64,000 bases of DNA. Origin: Anarhynchus alexandrinus (lineage: Eukaryota; Chordata; Aves; Charadriiformes; Charadriidae). Below the pieces are notes generated by a model that was not told the origin of the DNA, searched no databases, and was given only the letters and a program-made list of their open reading frames with translations. Within the stretch, counting starts at the first letter, position 1, and each line of letters begins with the position of its first letter. The translations under genes were made by a program, and so were the position numbers. Below are positions 12,563-25,400 of this stretch, in pieces. The DNA lies in contig VUYV01000045.1 of assembly GCA_008711295.1 (NCBI GenBank), positions 4,560,466-4,624,465 of the forward strand, read 5' to 3'.

Positions 12563-12726
12563 ATTTTTGGGTATCCCAGATGTAGTTGTTCAGGACTTCT
12601 CCCACCAAGTAGAATATGTTAATTATTACGGTAACAGCTGCAAAAAAGATTATTTTGACACCTGGGCTGAGGTGCTCAAGAAGCGGGTACACCCACACTC
12701 CTGTAACGTGGTGAATCCAGCACACC
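12563..12726 (-). CDS. AIG1: AIG1 coding exon, second from last (164 bp)
   Basis: The minus strand reads TTTTGTTTCAG, then 164 bases, then GTGAGT. The first base G completes the Trp codon begun in the exon at 22344-22459. Fifty-four codons follow, beginning [20 protein letters not shown] and ending [13 protein letters not shown], and the last base T starts a split codon. Human AIG1 has [20 protein letters not shown] and [13 protein letters not shown] at the same positions, with no length difference. The segment holds a hydrophobic stretch ([20 protein letters not shown]) that should be the last transmembrane helix of this multipass membrane protein. The intron separating it from the preceding exon is 9617 bp. 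If the donor were skipped, the frame would run ten more codons ([10 protein letters not shown]) to a stop at about 12531, giving an alternative tail. Nothing here looks broken. Confidence 0.96.
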
Positions 12727-15062
12727 CTGAAACAAAACAAAAATAACAAGTACTGACTCTTACAGCCCTGATTTTCAAAAGTAGATTGGGCTATAGGCTT
12801 AGCTACTGTAACCCGAAAAGCAATTCTTTGAAAGGACCACAAGTTGCAACTGAACTGGAGCACCTAGATGACATCCACCCAGAACAGACCAAACTATGAC
12901 TGATTTCCCACATTCTTACTGCTTTGTTTTAAATCTAATGCGAGCAGTCGGCCAATTTTCATGTTCTGATGTAGGCAGGTATTTCCTTGCTGCATTTATA
13001 TTTATGAGAGATACACACCCCTGCTTCGTGCAGCAGTGTGGAAATTGCAGCACCCTCTGTTCCAAGCAGGTCTTTTGTCCAAAGAGCATTCGGGGTTCTC
13101 CAGGCTCTCCTACACAGCCCAACTCTCTGCTTTCTGCACCGTCCTCCTTTCATTTTGTACACGTTTGTGTGTTTCTGCTGCTTCTCCTTGCTACAGCTGG
13201 CAAGTGTGTCAGTTTTGGGGGTTTGCCAGAAAGATATGGTTCAGCTTCTCTTTGAGAGAGTAATTTCTTCAGCACCTGTGTTTTAGGTTGCTGCTCCTCT
13301 TCTTTCAGTTACCTGGTATCATTTGGGATCTAGTATTTTTTCTCTAGGTAGAATAAACATTTTTTTTTTAAAAAGAAGAAACCACTTAATCAGTGAAATT
13401 CTGCCCGGCTCCACACTCAATATACAGTAAAGGAAAAGGAATGGTGGTGGTTTGCTGGTGACACAGAGATTTTTAGCATTCAGCTGCACTGAAGATTGTT
13501 GGTACGCTAACCCAAGAGACGGGGTGTCAGCTTTACTGCAATGCAGCCTGCAGAAGCACTGCAGGTACGTGGTTTTGCTGTGTGTGACTGCAATGGACAC
13601 CTGTACCCTCTCTGAAGGGACAGCTTTTGCGTTTAGATGTGATGTGGAGTGGTAAAGTCAGAGGGAGCAGAGCAAGTCCATGTGTTCCAGAAGGTAGAAG
13701 CTAAGAAAGACAAACGCTGCCAAACAACTGAGCAAACATCACAGAAGCTAACCAGGAAAAGTGCTCAGTGGAGACAGGCTGGGGCCCGTGAGCTGCTGAG
13801 CTCCCTTCAAGGAGTGTAAATCTCTTCCTTTCTGACCCAGCAATTTGAGAGAGAAGCTCACAGTGGAGCACAGCTAGAGAAGACTCAGCAGCTGCATCGA
13901 CTATTATTGATGGGGATTTCCATGTCCATATGATTTCCTTCACTTGCTGATACTTCTACTTCTTTAAGGAAGACTTCTGATCACTAGATCAACAGTCATA
14001 GGCTCCCGAAGGGCTGAGACACAGAAGTCAACCTGAAACTGTTACTATAAATGCCTGTCACACAGAGAGTACAGAATCCCTGTTTAACGACTCTCCATCA
14101 GCCTGGAAACGTACATGGCTGTCATAGCTTCCCTCCTCCTTAAAAAAGTTTTTATTACAGCCAAACCCTTAACAGTTGGACACTTCACATAGGAATTTAC
14201 ATGTGTCAGTAAATTAATCTGCATGATCTAAATGCAGATTAAAAACGCTTTCTCCAAATGAGTTCACATATGGAAAATGATCTCTGTACTTTACAGTTCT
14301 TTTCCACAACATTCTTCTGTGCCAGAATTAACCTGACAAGATAATGTTATCTGTGAAAAAACAAAGGGTTCCTGTGTAACCCATGGTAACAGGGGGATAC
14401 CATGTTCCTCTTGATGGAAGAAAAAGATGGGACAGTTGGGTAGAAGGTAATGGGATGTCCTCTACACCCAGGTTGGCTTAGCAGGGAGTATCTATTATTG
14501 CCTAATGTTTTGCAGTTTCATTTGCTTTCGGTTTATGATCATTCTGTGAAAAACAAGCTCCAAGGAAAAAGCTTGAAAAAACAGCCAGTGCTTCTTTTTC
14601 ACTGTGTGTGATTAAACTGCCCAGCACTATAAAGTACCTTTACAGAGGGACTTTTCAAGGGACCTTCTAAACTGCACCTATGTAGCCAACTTCATGAACC
14701 AAGCAGAAGTGGCACTTACTAGAATGCATTTATACTGGAAAGAGGAAGTATTTTCTAAATCCAACCAATGAGTCACCGATGAGCTCCTGACTGTCAGCGA
14801 TCTCTGGTTAATCCAGGGTCGTTGAGTACAGCTCATGCACTCAGTACTCTGCTGCCCAGCACAGGAGCCCATTCATTGTGTGGTGACACTGCCCTTGTGT
14901 TCAGTGTAGCTGTTGTACACCCGTCCCTGGTGCAGCCACATCTCATGCTTTGAGCACAAAAGCTACCGAGCACCACACGGGAAACAACAGTCTCAAACCC
15001 ACCTGATCAGCTGCCCTGATCTTCCTTCGAATGAGCTGTACCACGCCACTCACTACTTTGCG

Positions 15063-15100
15063 ATGGAGTAATGTTAGTAATGTAGTAATGGAGTAATGTT
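15063..15100. repeat. Short tandem duplication, 25-bp period
   Basis: The 13-mer 'atggagtaatgtt' occurs at 15063 and again at 15088, with more TAATG copies between them. Confidence 0.75.
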
Positions 15101-16534
15101 CTCTCCACTGAGCAGTGACACACTGACTATCCCTGCATTGTCTGTACCACTAACAGGAGCAGCAAAGGGATGACTGCTGCCATGGAAACATCACCTGATG
15201 GCCTTTCTTACTGGGTTTGTTCCTGCTATCTTGACGCCGCACAATAAAGGGCTGATCAACCGTAGGCATAAAGCTTCCACACAAGATTGCTGCTTACTAA
15301 TGTTAATGAATGCCTTCAATGTTGCAATTCTAGCACTCATTATTCTTGTCCAACCTCATTATTAGATAAGCACGGGGGAGCATGCATTAAGATTTACTTA
15401 GGAGTGCAAATCTAGATCCAATTTAAGACCCTGTTATTGAACAGGTATAAAAAATGGGTCGTTTAGATAAAAATAAACTGAGGAGAAAAAGTTTAAGCTT
15501 AAACTGGACTGGCTACTTTGAGAAGATAAAATTAACTTGAACCTCCCTGTTTTTTGGTTCCATGGTAGGCCATGTACACATTACCATGTATTTTCAAAGA
15601 TGAATGTGTTACAGGTCATTGAGCTCATTTCGCCATTTGTTAGAATCAGTAAGAAAAGAAGGAATGGAAATATTCACACATTGTATGCAAATTAAAACGT
15701 CTGTTAAAGAAAGTGGCGATTTTCGGGAATTTTCAACCAGCTGGTCTAGAAATCAGGAAAAGCTATTTGAAAACACACAATATTGCTTCTCTTTAAAAAA
15801 TCTGTCAAAAATCTGACTTCATGGCTGTTTTCCACTTCTAGTATACAGTAGATGTTGTGTAACTCTCCTACCAAAATAATCAGGAGGAAATGAAAACTAT
15901 GCAAAGACGATACACGTACCTTTATTCTTTAGCTATAGATGTTTTGTTAATGAGGAAAAGTAACTACAAAAAATTGTGTGAACCTAGCGGTTTATGTGTG
16001 GTCTACCTGTTGCTTTGAGCAATGCAGCTATTACAACAGCAGGTGTGAAATGTAGTCCTGGTACAAGCAAGCTCAACAGGTGGATGTCATGGTAGATAAC
16101 CACAACACCCAAAAGGTTTGGCAATGGGAGCCATGTTGCAGAAAATGGTTGCTCCTTCACGACGCCTGCTCTCAACTACAGGATTTTGAATACACTTTCA
16201 CAGGCATCACAGCTTGGAGGCACACTGTGGTCTGAACTCTGAGAGTCTCCACACATTTGCTGCCCAAGTTGAGTCCTTCAGCGAAATCTGCAGCCAAACA
16301 ACAATCATCAGTACTACGTATTCTGGAAACAGGAACTACTAGATGAGGGGCTATGTAACTTTTCAAAAGCAACAAATGAGAGGACACAGAATAATAACGC
16401 ATGTCATAAAATGGCTGAAGAGGTCCCAACGCTCTTCCTCATAACAGAAGAAGCACTTCAACAGAACTCAGAGACAGTAAATTAAAATCGGAAAAAGGAA
16501 AGGAAATATCTTTTTGCATGATACCTAATTAACC

Positions 16535-16700
16535 TCTGGAATGCTCTACCCTATTTCTCAGTGATACATCAAGATATTAAAAAAAAGCCATCCTGTGCAA
16601 ACTGCTGTAGGTGCCCCTGCCCTGGCAGGGGGGTTGGACTAGATGATCTCCAGAGGTCCCTTCCAACCCTGACTATTTTGTGATTCTGTGACTCTGTGAA
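16535..16700 (+). mobile_element. CR1 LINE, 5'-truncated 3' end
   Basis: From about 16588 the sequence gives the CR1 3' region: 'gccatcctgtgcaaactgct', a 'cctgccctggcagggggg' hairpin-like block, 'ttggactagatgatctcc', 'agaggtcccttccaaccctg', and a tail of 'tgtgattctgtgactctgtg'. The part to the left is more decayed but keeps a 'ctctggaatgctctaccc' trace. It is a truncated avian CR1 inside the AIG1 intron, in antisense orientation to the gene. Confidence 0.93.
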
Positions 16701-17209
16701 AAAAGTTTTGAAGTATACAAGTTTGGAAGTCTACTTAGTCCACTCCTCTTCTCTGGGCTGTATCATGCAACTGTAGCAAGCTTCTGAAGTCAGGAGACTG
16801 TACAAGCAGTAAGAACGTGTACAGTTATGCTTAAGTTCCAAGAGTACAACGTATATAAACCATCAAGGCTGAAGAATCCAAGCCCTTATAGGTTGGTTAT
16901 TCTAAAATGGCCTGATAAATCTTCTCCTGAAGCATTCAATATTAGCTATAGCTAGAGCCTGGATACATGACTACTCTGATCTATTATAGCAGTGCCTTTC
17001 TGGTTCTTGCAGCAGCAAATCCTCTTCCACATCTTCTGTGCTGTTCAGGTTTCCAGTGACTGGCAGAAAGGAAGGCTGAATCTTTGGTCCCAAGCAAATC
17101 CTAGGCCAGTTCCTTGTTGTGGCTACTCTTTACCAAACAACAGACCACGGGCATTTTCTATGCTTTTATTTTATGATCTTTCCTAGCATCACTCTCTTCC
17201 TTTTCCACA

Positions 17210-17345
17210 GAAAGTGAGAACTTTACCCAGAACTATTAAATTGTGGAATGTCTCCCAAAGGAGGTGACGGGCTTACAGCAGTTGAGTCATTCAAAACTTG
17301 AAGGAACAAATCATTTGTGGTTATAGAGTAGGGACCAACCCTGTG
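17210..17345 (+). mobile_element. Old CR1/L3-like relic
   Basis: 'attaaattgtggaatgtctc' followed by 'ccaaaggaggtgacgggctt' and 'gagtcattcaaaacttgaag' follows the order of the CR1 3' body (the usual wording is 'tggaacnnnctgcccanggaggtggtgga ... gtcnttcaaaa'). No clean 3' tail is left, so it is an old or partial copy. The subfamily is not resolvable by eye. Confidence 0.5.
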
Positions 17346-18189
17346 CTTTCAGAGGCAGAAGCACAGTAACCCACACTAAATCTGTTCTACTCTTGGTTTC
17401 TAATACTGATTGAAGTGATATGAGGCACATTTTCATAAATCCTTATGATTTCTCTTCTTTTTTTTCCCCACCAAAACATAGGACAACTTGTTTTGTATCT
17501 CATCAGAATTGTTACGTTCTCAGCCACATTAAGATGCTGAGCACCTTATAACGCCAGCCAACCAGGCGAAAGTCACCTACACTAAGAATGTACATTGTTT
17601 AGAAATTTTAAATACCAAAAAATAAGTTCAATAAACAGTCATCAGTTAAGAAATAAAATCAATCATCTCATGTTCCAGTTTCTTATGCTGGATTCTTCCC
17701 ATTGATCTGAGAGGTGCTGAACAATATGTGGGTCATAGGACTGCTCTACTGGTATGGAGTGGCTTATGCAGTCAGAAGAAAAGTCCTGGAAAACTGCAGC
17801 CGCAAATAATGTCACATACAAAAATTACTCATCATGACATGGTGCTGGCATCCTCTGGATGAGCAAAGCTTAGCAGAAATTTGTGTTTATGTACAGGTAG
17901 CTAGAATGATAGAAACTCTGCAGATTCGCTGCAAGGTGTTGTCATCTTTGGAAGTCATCTATTTTGATAAATAATTTTTCATTTTAAATATAGTAATGGT
18001 TGCTATGCCTTCTTGAGCTGTATTTTAAGGAGCTGCACAAGCATGAATGTATTATCCATGCATGTCATCTGTGGTTGTACTGTTGCTTTGACTGAAACAT
18101 TTGAGGATGTGGAGGTGGAGGGGAGCCAGAATGTAACAGTCCATAATGGCTATGTCAGACCTAACAGGCTGAGGATCCATGCAGACTTC

Positions 18190-18570
18190 TCTCGCTGAAA
18201 GCATTTCTGCTCTCCCACCCTCCTTCTGGGTCAGGTACAGGGGACGCTAATCTTCTTCTGACCTATTTCTGCTGCTTCTACTTCTTCCTACTCTTTCCTG
18301 TTCTGAGTAGCTCTGGCTCTTTTCTCTTTTCTCCTCCTCTGCATTGTCTCATCTGTCACCCACCTCTCCATCAGCCTTCCACTCTGATTTCAAAGCCTGT
18401 CTCTCCCTCCCCCTCCCAGCTTTTCCCACTTACTTGCATGATTTCAGCTTTCAAGCTGCTGATGTGTGAGCTGCACATTTCCTTACCCATTTCTCTTTTA
18501 ACCCATAGTTCTAGTTCATCTCTTTTACTTGCCAAGGACTTTTCACTTGGTTTTCCCGAACCACTGATTC
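18190..18570 (+). repeat. Pyrimidine-rich low-complexity tract
   Basis: Roughly 380 bases strongly enriched in C and T on the plus strand, made of short CTTCT, CTCCT and TTTTCTC words rather than a fixed unit. The open frames here arise because such sequence lacks stops. Confidence 0.6.
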
Positions 18571-21500
18571 CTCTGATCTCTATTGAACTTCTGTCCCCAG
18601 TGCTCACTTCCAAAAGCATTCATGACTCCTTCCCTAAATACAGACGCTCAGCACACCCTAGCACAGCCATGCTGTGTCTCTCCTGCTCCATCGGCACCAG
18701 CCACCTCAGAAATCCTGGTTTCTCGATCCTGCCCTTCTTTATCGATATGGCTGCCAATTCCCACGAAGCTTCATGCTCTAGCTCTCCACCCCTCTCTTCT
18801 GAATGTCAAGGTTTGTCCTAGCAGTCTGCAACCTTATCCCTTTGCCAACATCTGCTCTTTCTGATCTTCCTCTCCTTCTATGGAGAATTGCTAGTGGAAA
18901 TCCTACAGCAAGGCTGACAGCATTGATATCAAATTCATTCCAAATTCTCAGTGTACATTCCTTTCTTAAATTTGTTCGAGAAGAATTCAGCAAATTACTC
19001 CATCTAAACGCTCTCCCTCTGCAAATATAAGTAACTCTCCTAAAGTCACTTCAAGAGAAACCTTATTTTCAAATGAAAGTTTAAGGGTACCTGAGCTCTT
19101 TAAACAGATTTATCAAAGAATGAAAGAATGAATCAAGTCCAAGCTTGGCACATGTGGAGGCAGCTCCTAGTGGATTTGAGATAGCAACAAGAGAGCAGAT
19201 CAAGCCTTTTGTTCCCAAACACGTAGCCCAGCATGACTACAGCAGTGGAGTCAAGTTCTTAGGGTCTGATTTTTTGGCATCCTCAAGGGCTCAAAAGCAG
19301 AGGGAACAAGAAAACCATTTTAAATAAACGTATTTGTCTCAGTTTATTTTAGGGACATATTAGGCTCTGATATTAGTTACCATGAGGTCATTCTTATTAC
19401 AAGGAGCAACACATTTCTGGCTCTTTTCTGTTCCTTGACAACCGACTCCATACACCCATTGGCAGTATTTTCTGGTAGTACTGGCAAGCTCTTGGGTTTT
19501 CTTAGCACTGTCTAGATTTAACAATTCAATACAAATCGTGACCTTTTCAAGCCATGCTAAATAAAGCCAATCGGCCTTTCCCGTCTTATCCCATGGCCTT
19601 GATACTGAAAGCCCATGTATGGTCTGCGACAGGCAATGCAAGTCTGTGAATGCTCTTCTGGGCACAGTTCCTTAAGAGCAAGGGAGAGCTCCCCCTCACA
19701 GAGAGCGCATGAGCTCAGTATGCCTAATCAACTGCTCTCTGACTGAAGGGAGAGAATGCAATAAAAAGAAAGAAAAATAGGAAAAGGTTTTACTCTTCAG
19801 GAAAGGATGTTTCTCAGATAATATCTCTGAATAACGCTCAGAGGATATCAAGTTATTTAGCTATGTTTTTCCAACTTCAGTGATTTTATTTAGAATTGTT
19901 TGCCTGTTTTCTCATTTACCAAATATATATAATAAAAGCTTGCTACTCCACCATCTCTTCCATACGTGAAGGATTCAGTCACATATGAAAAAAACCCTGA
20001 AGCTCTCTCTACTGGGAGCTGAAAAAAAGCATTAACAGAATCAAACCTAAACAACATCCTCCTGTATGCTCCTTTACAGTACAAAAGTGTGACATGATAC
20101 ATATATCAAATAGCACGGTAAGAGGGTTTCAGCTGAGGTGGGGAGAGAGTTCAAAATTCAAGGGCAAAACATAGAGAACATCTGATTAGCAACTGTCTCC
20201 ACTTTATACTGAGAGAGTTGCAGTGAAAACACTTCTGCTGAGGGAAAAATGACGTAGGGAGAAGGAAAAATTCTCAAGCAGCAGATCCCTAACTTCTAGA
20301 TAAAAAAACCATAAACCAAGAACTAAGCCCCAGCAGGGGAGCCATGGACAACCAAAGGTACAAAGGAAGGAAGGTTCCACCAGGCAGTATGTAACTAGGT
20401 CATTTGCAGATGTAGTCTCATTTTAATGCACTGTGCTAACCTTGAGTGGTCTAACAAGTACACCAACAAGGGCAGCAAATCCAAATTAAGTAATTCTAAA
20501 CCCTCTAAGTGATTAAGATCTCTGCTTCAATGTGGTCACTTAGCAGCAGGAAGACTGTGGACCTCAGCTGTGAAAGGTAGGCACACTCTGACTGATAGGG
20601 ATGAAAACCCCCCCACTTTTCTTACTTTCTGGTAGATTTTCCCAAGCTGCGAATGTCAGATACATTGCATTGATATCACCGAGCCAAGATTTGGCCTGCA
20701 GTCTAAAACAGATCTTGGATAGAGGCTTCAATAACACTTGTAGGCTGAAGACATGCAGAACTTGCAGATGATGGCACAGCGTAGCCTGTGTCTGCCTCCA
20801 GTCTTCCCCAAAGACCTTCTTTCATAAAAGTAGAAGGAGAAATGGGCTGTAAGTGCAGAATTTAGCAGAATGACCTTTAGGCTGAATAAGCAATTGTCTC
20901 ACACCACCTTTAGAGAAATCACAACTTGGAAGTAGGTGAGTCACTTGAGAGTAGCCCTATCCATTTTGGAAATAATGTACATGTAGGCAAAACCAATAAA
21001 CAGCAAAAGCAAAGGGAGCTGACCATAGACTGTAACTGGCTATATCTGCTGAGTAGTTAATTTCTTAATGTAGAATCTTCTTCCCCTGCTTCACTTGTCC
21101 TCCAATTTCCTTTTACCTTTACTGTAGCTGTAGGATGTAGATGCACTGTAGTAGGCAGGATCAAGCCATATGAGTATCACACTGATACAGTAACAGCTTC
21201 TTGAAAGATTTTAAGACACCTGTGGTTTATTTCACTTGCAGAACTGGATTGTTTCAGTTTTCTGTTTCTATTGAATACTATTGCATGTGCCTACTCAGGT
21301 GACTTTGAGAAAACAGGAGTTGCCATAGGAGGTCAGGTCACAGGTACAGTAACTCTGCCAACCTGTCTCTAGGCATCCTTCAGAGGAAGGTTGAGAAATA
21401 CCACAGTTATGCATTATTATATATGGGTTAAAAAGAAAAGAATTCCTTTCTCCTGAAGGAATCATTACGTGCCTTTTTGCATGAGGCTGTCCTTGTCTTA

Positions 21501-22343
21501 CAATTGCAAATGTTATTATTTTTTAAGAGGGATAGGTAGGTTTATAAAAGCAAATGGCAGAATGTGACTGTTGTCCTGAGACACAACATCCCACTTCACT
21601 GGTGGTGTGAGGTGAGAAGAAAGAATATGAGAAGTAAACAGGGGGTCATGAAATGTTTGCAGAAAGGATAAAGGATATGTGGTATCAAAGGAGCATTGTA
21701 AATAAAACAAAAGTTTACTGAAAAATAAAATGCTACAATGACCAAAGTAAATTAACTCTGTCATGTAAGTCAGGTGCTTGAATAGAAACTGCCCAAAGAC
21801 TTAACTTAATGTTGTGTAAGAAAGGTTATTTCTGTTTTAGTTTAATTTTTCACAAACATTTGAATTCTTAAAAACAAACTTCAGAGTGTTTGGATTACTG
21901 GCTTATTCTGTAATCAATTTTACAGAAAGAAGTTATGAACTAGCAAACTAAAAAGACAACGTTCTATCGTTTCTGTTGCCACTTAAATACTGATGCAGGA
22001 AATCATTTGCCCATTCTCAATTTTATTTGATAGAACAAAAACCCTAAGCAATAAAACTAAGGTCCAATAAAAACATTTAGCTTGAAAAAAGGTTGAAAAA
22101 TGTACCCTTGGAAAGACCACTGCTTACATGGGATTGTTCAACAAATTCCTGTTGTGTGAGGTTTGGCATATACTTTCTAAAAATATAAGCATCTGGGGAA
22201 ACCAGACAAAGCCCAGGTCTTGGACCAAACGAGGCATGCAGCGTGAATCTGTTAGCGATTATATCCATAATGAAATATGTGCCCAAATTTAGCAGTACAA
22301 AACCCCCAATACAATATGAAAACACAGCGTGTACAGCCCTTAC

Positions 22344-22459
22344 CACAAAATATAGCCAACAGCGAAGGTGCACACTGCAGCCAGTCCACAGGTCCTGCTG
22401 GGATACTGATGATGTGTTGTTCTCATCTCGATTAATACAAAGGGCAAAACTGTTGTATG
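22344..22459 (-). CDS. AIG1: AIG1 coding exon, third from last (116 bp)
   Basis: The minus strand reads a T-rich tract ending in TTTTTTTCAG, then 116 bases, then a GTAAGG donor. The exon opens in phase 0 with [20 protein letters not shown], continues [18 protein letters not shown], and ends with TG, the first two bases of a Trp codon completed by the next exon. This matches human AIG1 [20 protein letters not shown]. AIG1 is a multipass membrane protein that hydrolyses fatty acid esters of hydroxy fatty acids (FAHFAs), with Thr43 and His134 reported as catalytic. By my count the first codon here, CAT, is that His134; Thr43 lies in an exon outside the window. The paralogue ADTRP fits clearly less well. 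Reading through the donor would give TGG TAA, an immediate stop. The exon continues a reading frame from an upstream exon that I did not find. Confidence 0.95.
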
Positions 22460-25400
22460 CTGAAAAAAACAAAATAACAGGGGAAAAACAGGTGATACAA
22501 ATGATTCTCACTGCATTTCCATGCTAGTTCTACAATAAGAAACTTAATCACAAAAACCTGAAGACAATTTCTGGATGGTTAGAAAGACAAGGCAAAATTA
22601 TAAAGTTGATCAATAACCCAAAAAATATTGTTGCTATAACATTCAATTGTTCGAGAGAGCAGAGGAAAACCGAATGAGCAAAACATGCTTTTCCTTTTGT
22701 CCAGGAATCCAAGGCAGATATTCAGTGAGTAAAAAGGGGATGTGGCATGAGGGAACATGGGTCCCAGTCCCACTTTGGCCTTGCAGGTGCTTTTTGATCT
22801 TTGCCACACCACTTTGGCTGTTTCGACCTTTCGAGTTAGGAAGCAACACATCTGATTTTCAGAGACTCTAGGCACAAACAATGCCAAATGAATGAATATA
22901 AATGGAAGTATTTAATGCTTCTCAGAATTAGGTTTAAATGTATCTCAATCTGGGGACTTGAAAACAGGGGACCTGTTTTCAAATGATAGCCTCAATACCT
23001 CTGTTCCTCCATCTGTAAGACAGGAGCAATTATCTTCGGAAAGGTGCTGTGAATCTTAATTTGTTAGTTGTTGTGCAAAATGGTTTTAGATTCCCAAATG
23101 AAACATATGAAAGCCAAAGCTGTAAAAACCATTTTCAGCCACTTGTCTTTATTTAGCTGTGAAACTCCTTATTTTGTCATTTTTCCATACATATTTCCTA
23201 CACTGCCCCTTCTGAGAAGGTCTGTTCATCCAATTAATGTCAGCAGCATGAAAAATTGCATCTAGCCTGCCCTCAACACTCGATGTCTAGATTTCAGAGT
23301 GCTGGCAGGCATGAAAATATACATAAGCGAAGCACAAACGTGCCAGGAAATAAACCCCATCATTTCTGAATACACAGCTCACCTAGGACCAGTGTTATTG
23401 GTGACTCCAGAAACACACCCTGCCTTGCCACCATGGGGCCAAGTTATTGTTGGTGTATAAAGGGAATTACTTTGGTTGAGAGCTTGGCTCTGGGCCTTGG
23501 TGTGACTGCGACTGTGAACTCTCCTGCCCAATTCACTGGGAGGTCTGCAGGTACAAGGATTGCAAATGCTGCCTAAGCCCTAAACCAGGTTCAATCCTTC
23601 CCCGAACACTTGATCGCCAACTAGAAAAGAAAGTTATGGCTTACGTTGGCCACGTTCTGCCATCAGATGTACACATGTAGTTCTCAGGGGAGCTGAAAGG
23701 TCAGATTTGTAAGTTTGTAAAAATTCTTACAAAAGACCCACACCAATTTTCACCAATGTGAAGGCAGAACAGACATGGAGTAGAAATATCCTTGCATGGA
23801 TAAAAGATCCAAATGAGAGGAAATAGAATGGGGTCTGAGCCTTTAACAACTGCGGAGAAGGAAGAAATATTTGAATGGGAAATGATAAGATAATGGAAAT
23901 GCTCTGGCTCAGAGATGTAACGTAATTTGAATTGGCTAACTGCTCTGATTTTCAAGGCATTAGTAATTAATGACCAGCATTTGGAGAATGTCAGGTGGAT
24001 AATAAAGCAGTTAGGGGAGCTTTCAATTTCTTCATCTTTTAACAACTTGTTCCGCCCCCATCCCTTTAAACAGTATAAATCAGGATCAAGGGAATGCATG
24101 TTTTACATGTGGTCTGCAATAGAGGGTCCACTACTAGATGAGAGGTCTATAAACTGCGCAGGACCTTCAGGGTCCATTAACAGGGACTGACAGCAAAGCA
24201 AGCCCTGGAGATTCACCTGTATGTCTTACATCTGTATGGAAAAGGTCTTCAGGCAGAGATCAGTACCTCACTCTGCAGAGCCCCCAAAGCAGGCTAGCTG
24301 GAGGCTGTGCAAACAGAGGCTGTACAATAATCTCCTGCCCTGCCTCCATAACCTCTTCAGAGAAAAAAACAGAAGACAAAAAAGACTTTTAACTCCAATC
24401 CCCACCCTTGATATTCCTTCTATGATGTATTTTTGTGATCTAGTCACTTAGTATTAACTCTTCACTACATGGATGATGGTTACAGAGCTTGTGAGCTCCA
24501 TTTCTCAATTGAAATGTTTACCGCTTTAGATACTGCTTGTTGATGCGCTCTTCATTGATGATAACAACTCAACAGTTTGCCAATTAAAAAGTAGTTAAAA
24601 TAATTTCAGCAATCAACCCTTAATCTAGAGTCCTCTTCTCCTTTCCCTCCTCCCAGTTCCTGTGGTTATATAATAAAATAGGTCATTATTTTCCTAAATT
24701 CTCCCTTCTGCTCTTTTCTAAAGTAACAGGGTGGTGGGGGGTGGTAGGGAGGAGAGGATAATGAGCTGTATCACTAAAGAGTTTATGTACAAAATCCTGT
24801 CAAACGTACAATGTAATTAACAGGGTAAGGAGAAAATCAGAGACGTATCTTTAATCTTTGTCTGTTATAGCAAATGTTGATGCTACCTGCAAACATGGCA
24901 GTTTTACAAATCCGGCGTATGACCTTTGGTTTAAAACGTTCTAGTGAAACTGCCACCCTAAAAAGCTGTTTCAGATGCTTTACCCAAACTACAACCAAGA
25001 TAAAATTTCCCTTTCCTACATTTCAGCGCCTCCAAAAACCTTAATTTAAAAACCATTTAATTTTGTAGGCAGGGATACTTTCTGTCAAACAGTGCCAATT
25101 AAAACTCTGGTGCTATAAATACCAAATTTGAATCAGACTGACACTTGGATTGAAGCCTAGTGAAGGTGAGCAGGGGTCAAATGTGCTTGCAGTGGGATCC
25201 ATCAGGGCTGGGAAAGCTGTAGGAGGCCATAAATTTCTTACTCTGTAACGTTTTTGCCACCTGATCTCTGAATAAACTGGGGCCAATGGGAATCTGAGGC
25301 TTAGAGAGAAAATAACATTGATGCTTCCTTGCCCTGCTTGTTAAAGATCACGCCATGCCGATCAAAGATGCCCGACTGGTATCTCTGGGAATGACCCTTT

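Larger units (their letters stand above)
12727..22343 (-). other. AIG1: AIG1 intron with CR1 relics
   Basis: A GTAAGG donor on the right and a GTTTCAG acceptor on the left bound 9617 bp. It holds a CR1 3' end at about 16535-16700, an older CR1-like relic at about 17210-17345, a pyrimidine-rich tract at about 18190-18570 and ordinary AT-rich sequence. I see no additional AIG1 exon. Confidence 0.85.

Noticed and set aside
12896..13286. Three overlapping plus-strand frames near 13.1 kb
   Set aside because: T-rich sequence with few stops in several frames at once; no protein similarity and no splice context.
22077..22511. 144-codon minus-strand open frame taken as the protein
   Set aside because: It overlaps the AIG1 exon in a different frame. 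The true frame (HTTVLPF...GYIL) is bounded by splice sites at 22459 and 22344.
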